From assembly GCF_043099315.1 (NCBI RefSeq), contig NZ_CP170746.1: 64,000 bases of DNA, one strand, 5' to 3'. The notes beneath the pieces are model-generated. The model had not been told where the DNA came from and did not search any database. It saw only the letters and a list, made by a program, of their open reading frames with translations. Positions 8,833 through 17,310 of the stretch are shown piece by piece. Within the stretch, counting starts at the first letter, position 1. The number at the start of each line of letters is the position of its first letter. Position numbers and translations under genes: made by a program. The stretch is from Chlorogloeopsis fritschii. GTDB lineage: Bacteria; Cyanobacteriota; Cyanobacteriia; Cyanobacteriales; Nostocaceae.

Positions 8833-8913
8833 AGTCTGATAAATCAGACTAGGTAAGATTTTAAGTCAGTTTTAACTGATAGTAGCTCTAAGCCTAGAAC
8901 TGAAGTTCTAGGC
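8833..8913. repeat. Row of three hairpins
   Basis: Three perfect inverted repeats follow one another: AGTCTGAT/ATCAGACT (8833-8850), TCAGTT/AACTGA (8866-8879) and GCCTAGAACT/AGTTCTAGGC (8892-8913). They lie between the first PIG-V-like gene and the first DUF2079 gene. They could be a small mobile palindromic element or a processed RNA structure. There is no clean T-run after the last stem. Confidence 0.7.
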
Positions 8914-8974
8914 GTTTTAGGGACGAGGTACTTAAAAGTTAAAACTAAAAAAAAATAATTGCTTGTAACTGAGG

Positions 8975-10402
8975 GTGAAAAAACAACTCATAAAACTTCG
9001 CATTATTGGTTGGATGATGGGCGTGAGTACCTTAATTATGTTAGGGTGCAGCAGCTTACGGCACGAACTGTTTCAATCATCTGCCTGGGATCTGGGAATT
9101 TTCGATCAGGCGATCTACTTAATTAGCCAAGGGCAGTCTCCAATTTCTTCGTTTCTAGGATTTCACATTCTTGGAGATCACGCCGCGATCGTTTTGTATC
9201 CACTAGCTTTGCTTTATAAAATTTATCCTACTGTTTATTGGTTGTTGGTTGTACAGGCAATTGCTTTAACATTAGCTGCGCTGTTTATCAATTATCTTGC
9301 CCGTCAGGCTGGATTAACGGCGCGGCAAGCAACAACGATCGCAACAGCTTACTTGTTATATCCATTGGTATTTAACATTAATCTCTATGACTTTCACCCA
9401 GAAGTAATAGCTCTACCCGCACTCTTCGGAGCAATTTTAGCTGCTCGTCTGAAAAAAATTAGCTGGTTTTGTTTCAGTATTTTCCTCGTGTTGGGATGTA
9501 AAGCGGTATTATCCCTGACGGTGGCAGCGATGGGATTTTGGCTGTTGGTATTTGAGAAAAAGCGATTATGTGGTGCGATCGCTCTTTTGAGTGGAATTGC
9601 TTGGTTTGCGATCGCTACTAAAGCAATCATTCCTTTTTTTGGTGGCGAAGCCGCTTCAGTAGCACGTCACCTTTCACGCTACAGCCATTTCGGCAACTCT
9701 TTCATTGCCATAGCTCAAAATTTACTTCTCCAACCCAATTTAGTACTGGGAAAAATCTTTTCCCTCGCGACTCTAGAATATTTGGCTTTGCTGATTGCAC
9801 CAGTCTTGTGGGGAATTTCACCTCGATATCTTTTGCCTTTGGTAGGCGCTATTCCCACATTGACTTTAAATATTCTCGCTAATGCTACTCAACAGAGAAA
9901 TTTAGTTCATCAATATTCTCTACCAATCCTACCTTTTCTCTTCGTTGCTGTGATGCAAGCCTTTGCCAGTCGGTATGCTTGGATACAAAAACCACGGGCA
10001 ATTATTCTTTGGTCTTTAGTAGCTTTTTTAGCCTTGGGTAAATACGGCTACTTTTGGACAATTTATCTAGATTCTTTGGATACTTGGCAGGCTACACGGA
10101 AAGCGATCGCCCTAGTTCAAACCAAAGGAGGTGTTTATACAACTGCTGAAATCGCACCTCATTTAACTCATCGCCCACTAATCAAATTTACAGATGCCAA
10201 TTCACCACCAGTAGATTTAACAAAATTTGAATACATTCTCTTAAATGTTCGTCATCCAGGCTGGTTGAGTAATGAAGATTTTGCAACCAATTTGGTTAAT
10301 CAACTCAAACGCACAGAAGTATTTCAACTCAACTACCAGCATGACGACGTTTATTTATTTGTCAAAAACTCTTCTGGTGAAAAGAGTAAAAAATTACTTT
10401 AA
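8975..10402 (+). CDS. DUF2079 membrane protein (paralogue 1)
   Basis: A 475-residue protein with roughly ten hydrophobic segments, recognised as DUF2079. Characteristic stretches are LGIFDQAIYLISQG near residue 40 and FHPEVIALPA near 140. The family is related in layout to GT-C glycosyltransferases, but no activity is established. The GTG start is supported by alignment with the next gene, which begins the same way (MKKQLIKLRIIGWMM here, MIKQFFKLGAVGWMI there). Residues 173-197 are identical to the paralogue, suggesting recent duplication or gene conversion. The context implies a role in exported glycan or glycolipid synthesis. Confidence 0.8.
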   Translation: MKKQLIKLRIIGWMMGVSTLIMLGCSSLRHELFQSSAWDLGIFDQAIYLISQGQSPISSFLGFHILGDHAAIVLYPLALLYKIYPTVYWLLVVQAIALTLAALFINYLARQAGLTARQATTIATAYLLYPLVFNINLYDFHPEVIALPALFGAILAARLKKISWFCFSIFLVLGCKAVLSLTVAAMGFWLLVFEKKRLCGAIALLSGIAWFAIATKAIIPFFGGEAASVARHLSRYSHFGNSFIAIAQNLLLQPNLVLGKIFSLATLEYLALLIAPVLWGISPRYLLPLVGAIPTLTLNILANATQQRNLVHQYSLPILPFLFVAVMQAFASRYAWIQKPRAIILWSLVAFLALGKYGYFWTIYLDSLDTWQATRKAIALVQTKGGVYTTAEIAPHLTHRPLIKFTDANSPPVDLTKFEYILLNVRHPGWLSNEDFATNLVNQLKRTEVFQLNYQHDDVYLFVKNSSGEKSKKLL

Positions 10403-10484
10403 AACTCTCTATGTCTCCCCATTTTTCCTGAAAACAGAAGATGCGAAGATATGGAGGTACTCATAATGATTGTTACAACTTAGG

Positions 10485-11888
10485 GTGATAAAACAATTTT
10501 TTAAGCTTGGCGCTGTCGGTTGGATGATTGCCATTAGTGCCTTATTGTTCTTTGTATGCAGCAGTACGCGCCATACATTATTTCAGTCAGGCGCTCTCGA
10601 TCTGGGGATCTACGATCAGGTAGTCTATTTAATCAGCCAAGGAAAGCCACATATCTCTTCTTTTTTAGGCTTTCATCATATGGGTAATCATGCAGCTTGG
10701 GCAGTCTATCCCCTAGCTCTACTCTATAAGATTTATCCAAGTGCTTACTGGTTATTAGCTGTGCAAGCTGTTTCCCTAGCTTTGGGTGCTTTGCCTACTT
10801 ATTATCTTGCCCTTCAAGCAGGGTTAAAGGAAAGCCAAGCAATAGCAATGGCAGGTGTTTACCTGCTGTATCCGTTAGTTTTTAATGTCAATTTGTTTGA
10901 GTTTCACCCAGAAGTAATGGCAGTTCCCGTTTTTTTGGGGGTAGTTTTGGCAGCACGGCTAAATAAAGTAGCTTGGTTTTGTGCAGGCACTATCTTTATT
11001 TTGGGTTGTAAAGCTGTGTTATCGCTAACAGTGGCGGCAATGGGTTTCTGGCTGTTAGTGTTTGAAAAAAAACGCTTTTGTGGAATATTTGCCTTGATTG
11101 CAGGAATAAGTTGGTTTTTGATAACCAGCCAAGTTATTATTCCTGTTTTTAGTAATAATGAGGCAGCAGCAGTAGCACGTTATAGCTATTTAGGCGACTC
11201 TGTTTTAGAGATTGCCAGAAATCTAGTCATTAAACCAGAGCTAATTTTGGGGAGAATATTTTCACTCAAGACGCTGGAATATTTGGTGCTTTTAGTTGTA
11301 CCACTGATTTGGGGGCTTACACCCCAACATCTCACTCCTTTGGTGAGCGCGATGCCGACATTGGTTTTGAATATTCTTTCTGAAAAGCCAGAACAACGCG
11401 ATTTAATTCACCAGTATTCTCTGCCGATACTGCCTTTTTTGATGATCGCAGTAATCGCCAGTCTAGCTGCTGGTAAAGGATGGTTGCGTACCAAACGGGC
11501 AATTATTGTATGGGCGCTTTTAGCTTTTATTGTCCTAGCAAAATATGGCTATTTTTGGTCGCGATATTTAAGAAGTGTTGATAACTGGCAAGCAACCCGT
11601 GAAGCGATCGCCCAAGTTCAATCCTTTGGTTCTGTTTTAACCACCCATAGTATTGCCCCCCATTTGAGCCACCGCCAGACAATCCATTTTGTAGATGATA
11701 TTAGTGGTTTACCTGCGGATATTACTCAATACGATTATATATTGCTCAATGTACGTCACCCAGATGGCACTCGTAACCCAGCGTTTGCTGCTAATTTCGT
11801 CAACCAACTTCAAAATAATCAGTTATTTCAACTGCGCTACCAACGCGATGAAGTCTATTTGTTTGTGAAAAATCCTTTAATCAAATGA
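10485..11888 (+). CDS. DUF2079 membrane protein (paralogue 2)
   Basis: A 467-residue polytopic membrane protein of DUF2079 starting 82 bp after the first paralogue. It shares LGIYDQVVYLISQG, FHPEVMAVPV and QYDYILLNVRHP-type segments with it along the whole length. The frame is open to a TTG at 10470, but the GTG at 10485 matches the paralogue's start and is preferred. The tandem pair probably arose by duplication and then diverged; short regions remain identical. The function is unknown, and neighbouring glycosyltransferase-like genes suggest a shared envelope polymer or lipid pathway. Confidence 0.8.
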   Translation: MIKQFFKLGAVGWMIAISALLFFVCSSTRHTLFQSGALDLGIYDQVVYLISQGKPHISSFLGFHHMGNHAAWAVYPLALLYKIYPSAYWLLAVQAVSLALGALPTYYLALQAGLKESQAIAMAGVYLLYPLVFNVNLFEFHPEVMAVPVFLGVVLAARLNKVAWFCAGTIFILGCKAVLSLTVAAMGFWLLVFEKKRFCGIFALIAGISWFLITSQVIIPVFSNNEAAAVARYSYLGDSVLEIARNLVIKPELILGRIFSLKTLEYLVLLVVPLIWGLTPQHLTPLVSAMPTLVLNILSEKPEQRDLIHQYSLPILPFLMIAVIASLAAGKGWLRTKRAIIVWALLAFIVLAKYGYFWSRYLRSVDNWQATREAIAQVQSFGSVLTTHSIAPHLSHRQTIHFVDDISGLPADITQYDYILLNVRHPDGTRNPAFAANFVNQLQNNQLFQLRYQRDEVYLFVKNPLIK

Positions 11889-11967
11889 CAGTTATACCTA
11901 TGAATACATAAATTATCTCTGGTTAAACAAAAATTCAAAAAATTACTAATCTATAATCTGTATCAAT

Positions 11968-13413
11968 ATGACCAGATTGAAAAATTTCTTCCATCAATTC
12001 ATTATTATATTTCTCTTTATTTGTTTTGTACTCGCTATTAGATTTACACCAATTTCGCAAACTTTTGAATTCGATTACGATGAAGGATTTAATCTAATCA
12101 AAGCCTTCCTTTACTCGCAAGGCTTTTCTCTCTACACTCAAATTTGGAACGATCAACCGCCTCTTTTCACTGTCCTGTTATCATATTGGTTAAATTTATT
12201 TGGTCATTCAATCTTTGCCGCACGTATATTAATACTGATATTTTCCGCAGTATTAATACATTGTTTTTATAAAATTATTAGTACTGAATTAGGAAGATTA
12301 CCAGCATTAATAGCCACAATTCTATTATTTACTTCTTGGTTATATATTCGTTTGAGTATTTCCGTAATGATTGGTCTTCCTTCCCTATCATTGGCAATGT
12401 TGTCGATTTATTTGTTGCATCTGTATCAACAAAATTATCGCAAGTTTTATATCATTTTCTCTGGAATTTCTCTAGCCTTATCTTTACAAACTAAGTTATT
12501 TACAATTTTTCTTGTACCTTTAATATTTTTTTATTTATTTAGTTTTAATAGTAAAACTATTGCTAGCATTAATTTCTCAAAACAAAATATTGTCAATGCT
12601 GCTTTATGGTTAGCCTCTCTGGGATTAATGTACATTTTAATCGGCATATTATTCCAGCAATTTTGGAACTACGAACAATTAATTATTACTCATCTTAATC
12701 AACCTCAAAATTCCAAAATAGAAAATTTTAATAATCAAGAATATCTTCGTTATATGATAAGTCAAGATTATGATTATATATTTCTAGCTTGTGTTGGAAT
12801 TGGGGCAATTTTTTCTAAAAAATACAGAAACGGAATATTTCCTCTTGCTTGGCTAATAACGTCTGTACTAATTTTACTAAATCATCAACCACTTTGGTAT
12901 CACTATTACCCTTTACTTGCTATTCCTATCTGTTGGCTAGCTGCCTATGGAGTGGCATTCTTAATTGATTCATTTTTCAAAAAAAAGTTAATTAACGCTA
13001 AACAGCTTATTATTCCTTCCTTATTAGTTGTAATCCTGATAGGTTTGGTGATTGCAACTCCTCCCAATCCAAAAGGAAGCGTCCCCAAAAATGCGGAGCT
13101 TATGCAACAGGTTTTGAAATATAAAGATGCCACAAACTGGATTTTTACGGATCATCCTATATATGCTTTTTATGCTAAATTACGCGTTCCCCCTGAAATA
13201 GCCGTGATGTCATATAAAAGGCTCAACTCTGGAGAACTTACATCCCCAGAAATACTTGCTGTTTTACAAAACTATCGTCCTGAGCAAATTGTTCTGAGCA
13301 GGTGGACTTCTCAACTGAAGAGTGATAATAAATTTATGGCTTATATTAACGATAATTACTCAAAAACTTACACAAACGAAATAGGTAGTGAGGAACATTA
13401 TATTTTGAAGTAA
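11968..13413 (+). CDS. GT39-type membrane glycosyltransferase
   Basis: A 481-residue protein with an N-terminal membrane helix, an acidic motif in the first external loop (FDYDEGFNL near residue 32), NDQPPLFT shortly after, and about ten further hydrophobic segments. This is the layout of the PMT/ArnT-like family (GT39, GT-C fold), which transfers a sugar from a polyprenyl-phosphate donor. The C-terminal 100 residues look soluble. It is more AT-rich than the flanking PIG-V-like genes. The acceptor is unknown; ArnT modifies lipid A, but nothing here proves that role. Confidence 0.75.
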   Translation: MTRLKNFFHQFIIIFLFICFVLAIRFTPISQTFEFDYDEGFNLIKAFLYSQGFSLYTQIWNDQPPLFTVLLSYWLNLFGHSIFAARILILIFSAVLIHCFYKIISTELGRLPALIATILLFTSWLYIRLSISVMIGLPSLSLAMLSIYLLHLYQQNYRKFYIIFSGISLALSLQTKLFTIFLVPLIFFYLFSFNSKTIASINFSKQNIVNAALWLASLGLMYILIGILFQQFWNYEQLIITHLNQPQNSKIENFNNQEYLRYMISQDYDYIFLACVGIGAIFSKKYRNGIFPLAWLITSVLILLNHQPLWYHYYPLLAIPICWLAAYGVAFLIDSFFKKKLINAKQLIIPSLLVVILIGLVIATPPNPKGSVPKNAELMQQVLKYKDATNWIFTDHPIYAFYAKLRVPPEIAVMSYKRLNSGELTSPEILAVLQNYRPEQIVLSRWTSQLKSDNKFMAYINDNYSKTYTNEIGSEEHYILK

Positions 13414-13730
13414 GTCTGTTATTTAAGAGTACAGGAAAACTGTTTTTATTTTGAAGACTATTAATACACTCACAGATGAATATGGCTACTACTAATAAGT
13501 CTAGTCATTTTCCTTTTTTGTAAAATTGTGTATAACAAGACTGCTAACTTAAATAAAAATATTTAGGCTAATATTAATGGTATTTAAATATTAACTACTG
13601 AATACATAAATTACTTTCAGTTAGTTACTTGCTTGGGAAAGGAGTGAAATGCATAAATTATTACCAAGAAATTTTAGTGTCATAGCTATAAGCATAAGAA
13701 TAACTTCAAAGGTATAAAATACTTAGGCTT
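13414..13730. other. Intergenic region before second PIG-V-like gene
   Basis: No gene is seen in these 317 bases. A TATAAA-like sequence near 13714 is a possible minus-10 box, but it is too close to the start codon to be convincing. Confidence 0.4.
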
Positions 13731-15017
13731 ATGGCTCAAGTTCAGATATTTATCAAAAAAGTTTTATGGAAAGATGATTTCCTATTTCCAGCAGCAATCT
13801 GGCTAATAAGCAGAATATTTATCTGGGCTGTCATGTTGCTAGTTGCGCCACATCTACCCCAACCTCCACAAGGAATTGTACCCAGCTTTGGCTGGGGGGT
13901 ATTTGATGCTTGGGATAGTGTACGTTATCGCAGTATTGTGACTTCCGGCTATGAATTCATTAATAATGGGCAGCAATACAATATTGCTTTCTTTCCCCTA
14001 TTTCCCTTAATTATTCGGGGTTTGATGAACTTTGGGTTGCCATTTGCAGTTGCAGGAGTGCTAGTAAACAACTTGGCATTTCTGGCAACGCTTTACTGCC
14101 TGTACTTTTGGGTTCAAGAACAACTTGGCACAAACGAGGCAAGGTGGGCAATTGCTGTAGTGGTTTGGTGCCCTCTATCCCTATTCGGGACTGTAATTTA
14201 CACCGAAGGATTGTATTTATATTTGAGTACGGCTGCTTTGTATGCTTTTGATCGCAAGCAGTACGGTTGGGTTGCCTTTTGGGGTTCCCTGGCAACTGCA
14301 ACACGCCCGACGGGGATGGCACTGATTCCAGCTTTTTTAATAGCAGCTTGGAAAGAAAAGCGATCGTCAACTGCATATCTTGCTGCTTGTGCTAGTGCGA
14401 TCGGTTTGCTTTTATTTAGTCTCTATTGTGCAATTAATTTTGCCGATCCAATCGCATTTATTCATGCCCAGCGAGGATGGCGCCCTTCATTTGGATTTGA
14501 TTGGCGGGGTTGGTTAAATATGCTGTTGGAATTAGCAGCAGGTACATCAGATTGGCAAAATATTCAGCTCAAAAACCTACTGCATTTGCTGTTGTTTGGC
14601 GTCATTGTCGCTAGCGGCTGTATTTTATGGGGCAAACGCAAACAATTGTCCAATACCAAAATAGTTTACTGTTTTTACGCTGTAGTTACATTTTTATTAA
14701 TACTGGCTGATAGGCAATTTATTAATAACTTACTTAATGTGACTATGGTTTTAGGAGGTGGTTATTTTTTATGGCACTTACGCAAACGCCTAACCCCTGT
14801 TACTACCTGCTACGGCTTTTGCGGTATAGCTTTACTGCTAGCCTCCGGTGGTACGATATCTCTGAGTCGTCTAGCCTACGGTATTGTACCCCTGAACTTA
14901 GCTTTGGGTATTCGCTTGGTAGGTTATCCTCGTCTAGGTTTACTAATTTTGGGCTTGTTTTCCGTTCTACTTGCTAGGCTAGCGATCGGCTTTGCTCAAA
15001 ATCTCTGGGTAGGGTAG
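13731..15017 (+). CDS. PIG-V-like membrane mannosyltransferase (paralogue 2)
   Basis: A 428-residue polytopic protein closely matching the protein at 7433-8707. Shared motifs are FDAWDSVRYRSIVTSGYE, NIAFFPLFPLIIRG, VIYTEGLYLYLST, ATATRPTG and FIHAQRGWR. The two differ most in the C-terminal third. The predicted role is transfer of a sugar from a polyprenyl-phosphate donor outside the membrane. Having two copies flanking DUF2079 and GT39 genes suggests two related steps of one pathway, or two acceptor specificities. The start ATG is clear. It is followed by more than 1 kb without genes. Confidence 0.78.
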   Translation: MAQVQIFIKKVLWKDDFLFPAAIWLISRIFIWAVMLLVAPHLPQPPQGIVPSFGWGVFDAWDSVRYRSIVTSGYEFINNGQQYNIAFFPLFPLIIRGLMNFGLPFAVAGVLVNNLAFLATLYCLYFWVQEQLGTNEARWAIAVVVWCPLSLFGTVIYTEGLYLYLSTAALYAFDRKQYGWVAFWGSLATATRPTGMALIPAFLIAAWKEKRSSTAYLAACASAIGLLLFSLYCAINFADPIAFIHAQRGWRPSFGFDWRGWLNMLLELAAGTSDWQNIQLKNLLHLLLFGVIVASGCILWGKRKQLSNTKIVYCFYAVVTFLLILADRQFINNLLNVTMVLGGGYFLWHLRKRLTPVTTCYGFCGIALLLASGGTISLSRLAYGIVPLNLALGIRLVGYPRLGLLILGLFSVLLARLAIGFAQNLWVG

Positions 15018-16092
15018 AGGAATCTAACCAAAAAGACTATTCAGCCTCGTTTTAGGGCTGGTTTCTGATTTCATTTGAAAATCTAGCAATAAAAAATCTT
15101 TACTAATCCATATTGCTTTTTGTAATGTACAGAGTTTACAACATCTAATTGTAGATAAAGAAATTTGAATATATAAATCAAATGTGAAAATTGCTTCAAT
15201 AAATTTTATAAATTATGTATATAATTTTACTTTTAAAGCAAATGTCAAATGCTTGAATAAAGTAACAACCCAATTAAATAGAGTTGCCGATCAAATACAG
15301 AATGTTCAGAACTTACGCAAAATAGCTCTCTAACTCTTATGTCTCCTTGCTCGAAACAGTTCTATTTGTTCGTGACTAGTGCGTAAGTCCTAATATTTTT
15401 TAAGTATTTGCACTGTTGTCATATGTATTAACATTGAATATGTATTATGTAAAAGATAATAGCTTATTTGCGCTTAAAAGCTTTCTTTGGAACTAGTGGA
15501 AATTTCGACTAGTCTGCATATACTTAAATTAACTAGCAAAAACTCAGTATTAAAACTGCTGCTTCATCAATAGCCTTGTCTAACAGAGCTATTAATAATA
15601 TGGAATTTCAGTAGTTTGCCCAAGAGTATATCTAAAGCCAATCTTTTACTGTCGCTGAAGAAACTATTTTGACTGATTGGCGTCTACCTGCTTCAGGTAA
15701 GTTTGGTTGCAACAGTAATTTATAAACTTAACATTTGTTTTCAAGGTAGCGCTCTAGTTCCGCAGTAGAATATAATTTGTCAAGCGAGGAGAATTAATAT
15801 TTTATATTTAAAAAGCCTAACAATTGTACGCATAAATATTGTGTTGTGCACCTATAGCTTTATTGACTTTTACTAATAGTTAACTTTGATAGGTAAGGTA
15901 AATCAAGCTGCTATTAAAGCTGTGATTTTATATTTATAATAAGCAAATTTCTGTGAGTCTATATTGCAATTTACGAGATACACAGAATTTTATTTGTATC
16001 TAAATATTATCTGAATAAATTATCTGAGAAATTGTTCTAGAAACTATTATCAGCAGGCTAACCGATGCTTAAATTTGCCAAGGAGCTGTGAT
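15018..16092. other. Long gene-free intergenic region
   Basis: In about 1.07 kb I find no credible gene. It is AT-rich with scattered stop codons. The only structure I recognise is the inverted repeat at 15311-15388. The 3' end carries the ribosome-binding site of the deacetylase gene. Confidence 0.5.
15311..15388. repeat. MITE-like element with ACTTACGCA termini
   Basis: Perfect 9-bp inverted ends, ACTTACGCA at 15311-15319 and TGCGTAAGT at 15380-15388, enclose about 60 bp. Similar ACTTACGCA ends are, to my recollection, common on small repeats in filamentous cyanobacteria. There is no coding capacity. Confidence 0.5.
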
Positions 16093-17004
16093 GTGGAAAA
16101 TAATAAATCGTTTTTCTGGCCGCAAGGAATATTACTTGCACTTATAGCCTTAGGTGGCAGCTTGAGCCTTGGCTTGATCGTGCCTATGAGTCTCAATAAT
16201 TTTAATACTGAGACAACCAGTGCAGTGAATTTGAAGGATATCGAAATCAAAGGAGGAACTCAGCAGCGCCTCAATCAATTCAAGTTAGCAATGTTGACGA
16301 GTTGGCAACAACAAGCAAAAGTAAAAGGCTTATCCTACAATATCCCAGCACGCTTTCAAGGAGTAATAGTTAATCAAGCCAAACTTCCTCCAAACCAGAA
16401 AGTAATTGCTCTTACCTTTGATGATGGGCCTTGGCCTGAGTATACTGCAAAAGTGCTGAATATACTTAGAGAAAATAATATCAAAGCCACATTTTTTGTT
16501 GTGGGCCAAATGTTAAGAAATTACCCCGAATTAGGCAAGCAAATTGTGGCTGAAGGTCATGTTATTGGTAACCACACTTGGCATCATTGGTATCACTTTT
16601 TTAATCAACAAGCAGCTGCTTTTGAAATTGACCGTACATCAGATTTAATTTATGAACTAACAGGAGCGAAAACAACTTTGTTTCGACCTCCTGGTGGAAT
16701 GCTGCATAATGGTTTGGCTGCATATGCTAAAGGTAAAAAGTATACTGTAGTAATGTGGTCAGCCGATCCCGTAGACTACAAAAGCCCTTCTGCGTCTGTT
16801 TTGACTAATAAAGTGCTAAAACAGGGATCGCCTGGCGGTATTGTGCTAATGCACGATGGTGGCGGTAATCGCTCCCATACTGTGACAGCATTACCACAAA
16901 TTATTAGTAAATTTAAGCAGCAAGGTTATCGGTTTGTTACTGTTCCAGAACTCTTTGAATTGCAAGAAAAAAACGAAAAGATGATTGCAAATATAAAGAA
17001 ATAA
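16093..17004 (+). CDS. Polysaccharide deacetylase, NodB domain
   Basis: A 303-residue protein with an N-terminal membrane anchor or signal (about residues 12-32) and a NodB homology domain from about residue 100. The motifs are complete: TFDDGPWPEYT (metal-binding and catalytic Asp), HTWHH (metal-binding His), FRPPGG and LMHDGGGNR. It should remove N-acetyl (or O-acetyl) groups from peptidoglycan, chitin-like or exported polysaccharide in the periplasm. The GTG at 16093 is chosen because AAGGAG lies 7 bp upstream; a TTG at 16075 is in frame but has no such site. It lies at the end of the glycosyltransferase block and may modify the same polymer. Confidence 0.9.
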   Translation: MENNKSFFWPQGILLALIALGGSLSLGLIVPMSLNNFNTETTSAVNLKDIEIKGGTQQRLNQFKLAMLTSWQQQAKVKGLSYNIPARFQGVIVNQAKLPPNQKVIALTFDDGPWPEYTAKVLNILRENNIKATFFVVGQMLRNYPELGKQIVAEGHVIGNHTWHHWYHFFNQQAAAFEIDRTSDLIYELTGAKTTLFRPPGGMLHNGLAAYAKGKKYTVVMWSADPVDYKSPSASVLTNKVLKQGSPGGIVLMHDGGGNRSHTVTALPQIISKFKQQGYRFVTVPELFELQEKNEKMIANIKK

Positions 17005-17060
17005 CGGCGTTGCTGATTTAGGCTATGAAAATAATTTTTCTAATGCCAAAACCCCTGCCC

Positions 17061-17086
17061 AGACGCAATATATCGCGTCTCTACAC
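17061..17086. repeat. Dispersed inverted repeat, TGTAGAGACGCG family (copy 2)
   Basis: A shortened member of the family: AGACGC at 17061-17066 pairs with GCGTCT at 17075-17080, followed by CTACAC. The left arm has lost its outer bases. Confidence 0.65.
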
Positions 17087-17174
17087 ATCAAATTCATACC
17101 GCGATTCAGTAACGCCGAAATAACAATCCATTATTAGTAATTGCTAATTAACTAGAGTAGTTTGGAGAAACAAG

Positions 17175-17201
17175 TCCCCAACTTCTCAAAGAAGTTGGGG
17201 A
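17175..17201. terminator. TCCCCAACTTC hairpin
   Basis: A perfect 11-bp stem, TCCCCAACTTC with GAAGTTGGGGA, around a 5-nt loop. It is related in sequence to the hairpin at 4142-4174 and is followed by the same ATCTGTG-type tail. It could terminate transcripts from either convergent neighbour. Confidence 0.6.
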
Positions 17202-17310
17202 TCTGTGGGTTTAAGTATCCATTTTTGAAGTTAATGCAAAAATTTAACTGAAAAGATATAAAGCAAAATACAGAAGGAAACACTTCTGCATTTTGCCTTT
17301 TTCCTCACAA

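Larger units (their letters stand above)
17005..17310. other. Repeat-bearing region between convergent genes
   Basis: These 306 bases separate the convergent deacetylase and glutamate synthase genes. They contain two dispersed repeat copies, annotated separately at 17061-17086 and 17175-17201, and no coding frame. Confidence 0.6.
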
